Positions 63,330 through 64,000 of a stretch of 64,000 nucleotides of DNA are shown in pieces. The notes under the pieces were generated by a model. The model was not told where the DNA came from. It ran no database searches and saw nothing but the letters and a program-made list of their open reading frames with translations. Position 1 is the first letter of the stretch. Each line of letters starts with the position of its first letter. Made by a program: the position numbers and the translations under genes. This DNA comes from Leptospira abararensis (GTDB lineage Bacteria; Spirochaetota; Leptospiria; Leptospirales; Leptospiraceae), in assembly GCF_016918735.1 (NCBI RefSeq), contig NZ_JAFFPR010000055.1, forward strand, positions 127,168 through 191,167, in the 5' to 3' direction.

Positions 63330-63965
63330 ATGACCAATCCCCCGAAACTCCCTCTCACATCGCACACCCTAACAGACGACAAACTTCGCATTCTTAAAGA
63401 ACATTTTCCGGAAGTATTTACCGAAGGTAGTCTCATTGATTGGGACAAACTTCGCCTAACTCTGGGAGAAAACATCGAATCGGAAGATCCAAAAGAACGA
63501 TTTGGTCTGAACTGGCCTGGGAAACGAAATTGTTTTAAAGCCATCCAAACTCCCACAACGGCCACCCTCCTCCCTGACCGCGAAGCTTCAGTGGACTTTG
63601 ACACTACAGAAAACCTATATATCGAAGGGGACAATCTTGAAGTTTTAAAACTTTTACAAAAGTCCTATCTTGGCAAGGTCAAGATGATCTATATCGACCC
63701 TCCTTACAATACAGGAAATGATTTTGTCTACCCCGATGACTATACCGAGTCCTTAAAAACCTATTTGGAATACACAGGGCAAGTAGATGCCAAAGGCCGT
63801 AAGTTTACGAATAACACCGAAACTACAGGCCGGTTCCATTCCAAATGGTTAAATATGATGTACCCCAGGCTTTTCCTTGCACGCAATCTTCTCCGTGAAG
63901 ATGGGGTGATTTTTATTTCCATTGGTAGATTCAAGAATCTAATGCAACAAATCCCGATAATATAA
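63330..63965 (+). pseudogene. Type III-like DNA methyltransferase (Mod), interrupted
   Basis: The first about 198 codons match type III N6-adenine Mod: the N-terminal region, NLYIEGDNLEVLKLLQ, MIYIDPPYNTGNDF (motif IV, DPPY) and FHSKWLNMMYPRLFLARNLL. After DGVIFISI the family continues DDNE-like; here the frame changes to unrelated residues and stops 14 codons later. The break coincides with sequence resembling the left end of IS30-family elements. The FxGxG SAM motif and target-recognition domain are lost from this fragment; they may resume beyond the element. Confidence 0.85.
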
Positions 63966-64000
63966 ATCGGAGAAAAGATGACAAAATACTCAAGAATTAG
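63924..64000 (+). mobile_element. Left end of an IS30-family insertion
   Basis: GTAGATTCAA and GCAACA (63925-63946) match in sequence and spacing the terminal repeat of IS30 as I recall it (TGTAGATTCAA...CGCAACA). It begins exactly where the Mod protein loses homology. A small hairpin CCGAT/ATCGG (63954-63970) covers the site just before the transposase start. The element runs off the window. Confidence 0.75.
63978..64000 (+). CDS. Start of putative IS30 transposase (partial)
   Basis: ATG 63978 has GGAG six bases upstream and encodes MTKYSRI before the window ends. IS30 transposases often begin in this style. Only seven codons are visible, so the call rests on the adjacent terminal repeat. 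Confidence 0.45.

Noticed and set aside
1..64000. tRNA, rRNA or CRISPR arrays
   Set aside because: No cloverleaf-like stretch, rRNA-like conserved run or regularly spaced direct repeats were seen on reading both strands by eye; a tRNAscan and CRISPR search would settle it.

Overview
The window reads as chromosomal DNA of a Leptospira species. The clearest marker is an OmpA-family lipoprotein at 40100-40666 that matches Loa22. Supporting signs are the moderately AT-rich DNA, many Spirochaete-style lipoproteins, a DUF1574-type SGNH protein, several 7TMR-DISM sensors, a PTPS-III folate enzyme, and both classes of fumarase. Most of the window is dense chromosomal backbone. I found no rRNA, tRNA or CRISPR array.

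Layout. 1-6950: the end of an SGNH-like gene, then a Cys/His-rich secreted protein and a CzcCBA-type heavy-metal efflux operon. 6896-12890: a dienelactone hydrolase-like lipoprotein, an acyl-CoA dehydrogenase, and a fatty-acid desaturase with its ferredoxin reductase. A divergent TetR/FabR-like regulator faces this pair, and two matching operator palindromes lie between them. 12934-20491: a receiver/PAS/HisKA_2 kinase, a PTPS-III enzyme, a DUF1858 protein, a DUF2721 membrane protein, a PPC-like lipoprotein, two MDR enzymes (one of them Ccr) and a VOC protein. 20556-25035: a minus-strand metal locus made of a Cys/His-rich protein, an MbnP-like four-Cys/WxW lipoprotein, a di-heme MbnH/MauG-like lipoprotein, another lipoprotein and a beta-barrel. 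25159-36906: SpoIIE phosphatase, Na/Pi symporter, SlyD, RRM protein, VapBC, a small P-loop kinase, FumC, an AHSA1-like protein, class I fumarase and an outer-membrane protein. 37130-39791: an AT-rich stretch with RDD, DHFR-like, methyltransferase and DUF1801 genes plus an apparent gene remnant. 40100-58815: Loa22, RluA, TerC, a head-to-head hybrid kinase and response regulator, SixA/Hpt, an NHL-repeat lipoprotein, PstS-like, OmpA, a degenerate acyltransferase, a Thr-type sulfatase-fold protein, and a lipase plus paired MaoC dehydratases. 59306-64000: an accessory defence-like island with a SNF2 helicase, an Abi_2 (HEPN) protein with a structured upstream leader, and a type III-like DNA methyltransferase gene broken by the left end of an IS30-family element.

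How the genes work together. Two loci handle metal: CzcCBA efflux, and the di-heme/MbnP pair, which in other bacteria is tied to copper. Each begins with a small exported Cys/His-rich protein. Lipid metabolism recurs: the desaturase/reductase pair under a FabR-like repressor, the acyl-CoA dehydrogenase, Ccr, the HadAB-like dehydratases, and the acyltransferase. The strongest candidates for something undescribed are the 3' island (helicase, possible ncRNA with Abi, and interrupted Mod), the expanded metallo-pair operon, and a two-copy interspersed element with two conserved boxes separated by a variable spacer of exactly 31 bp in both copies.
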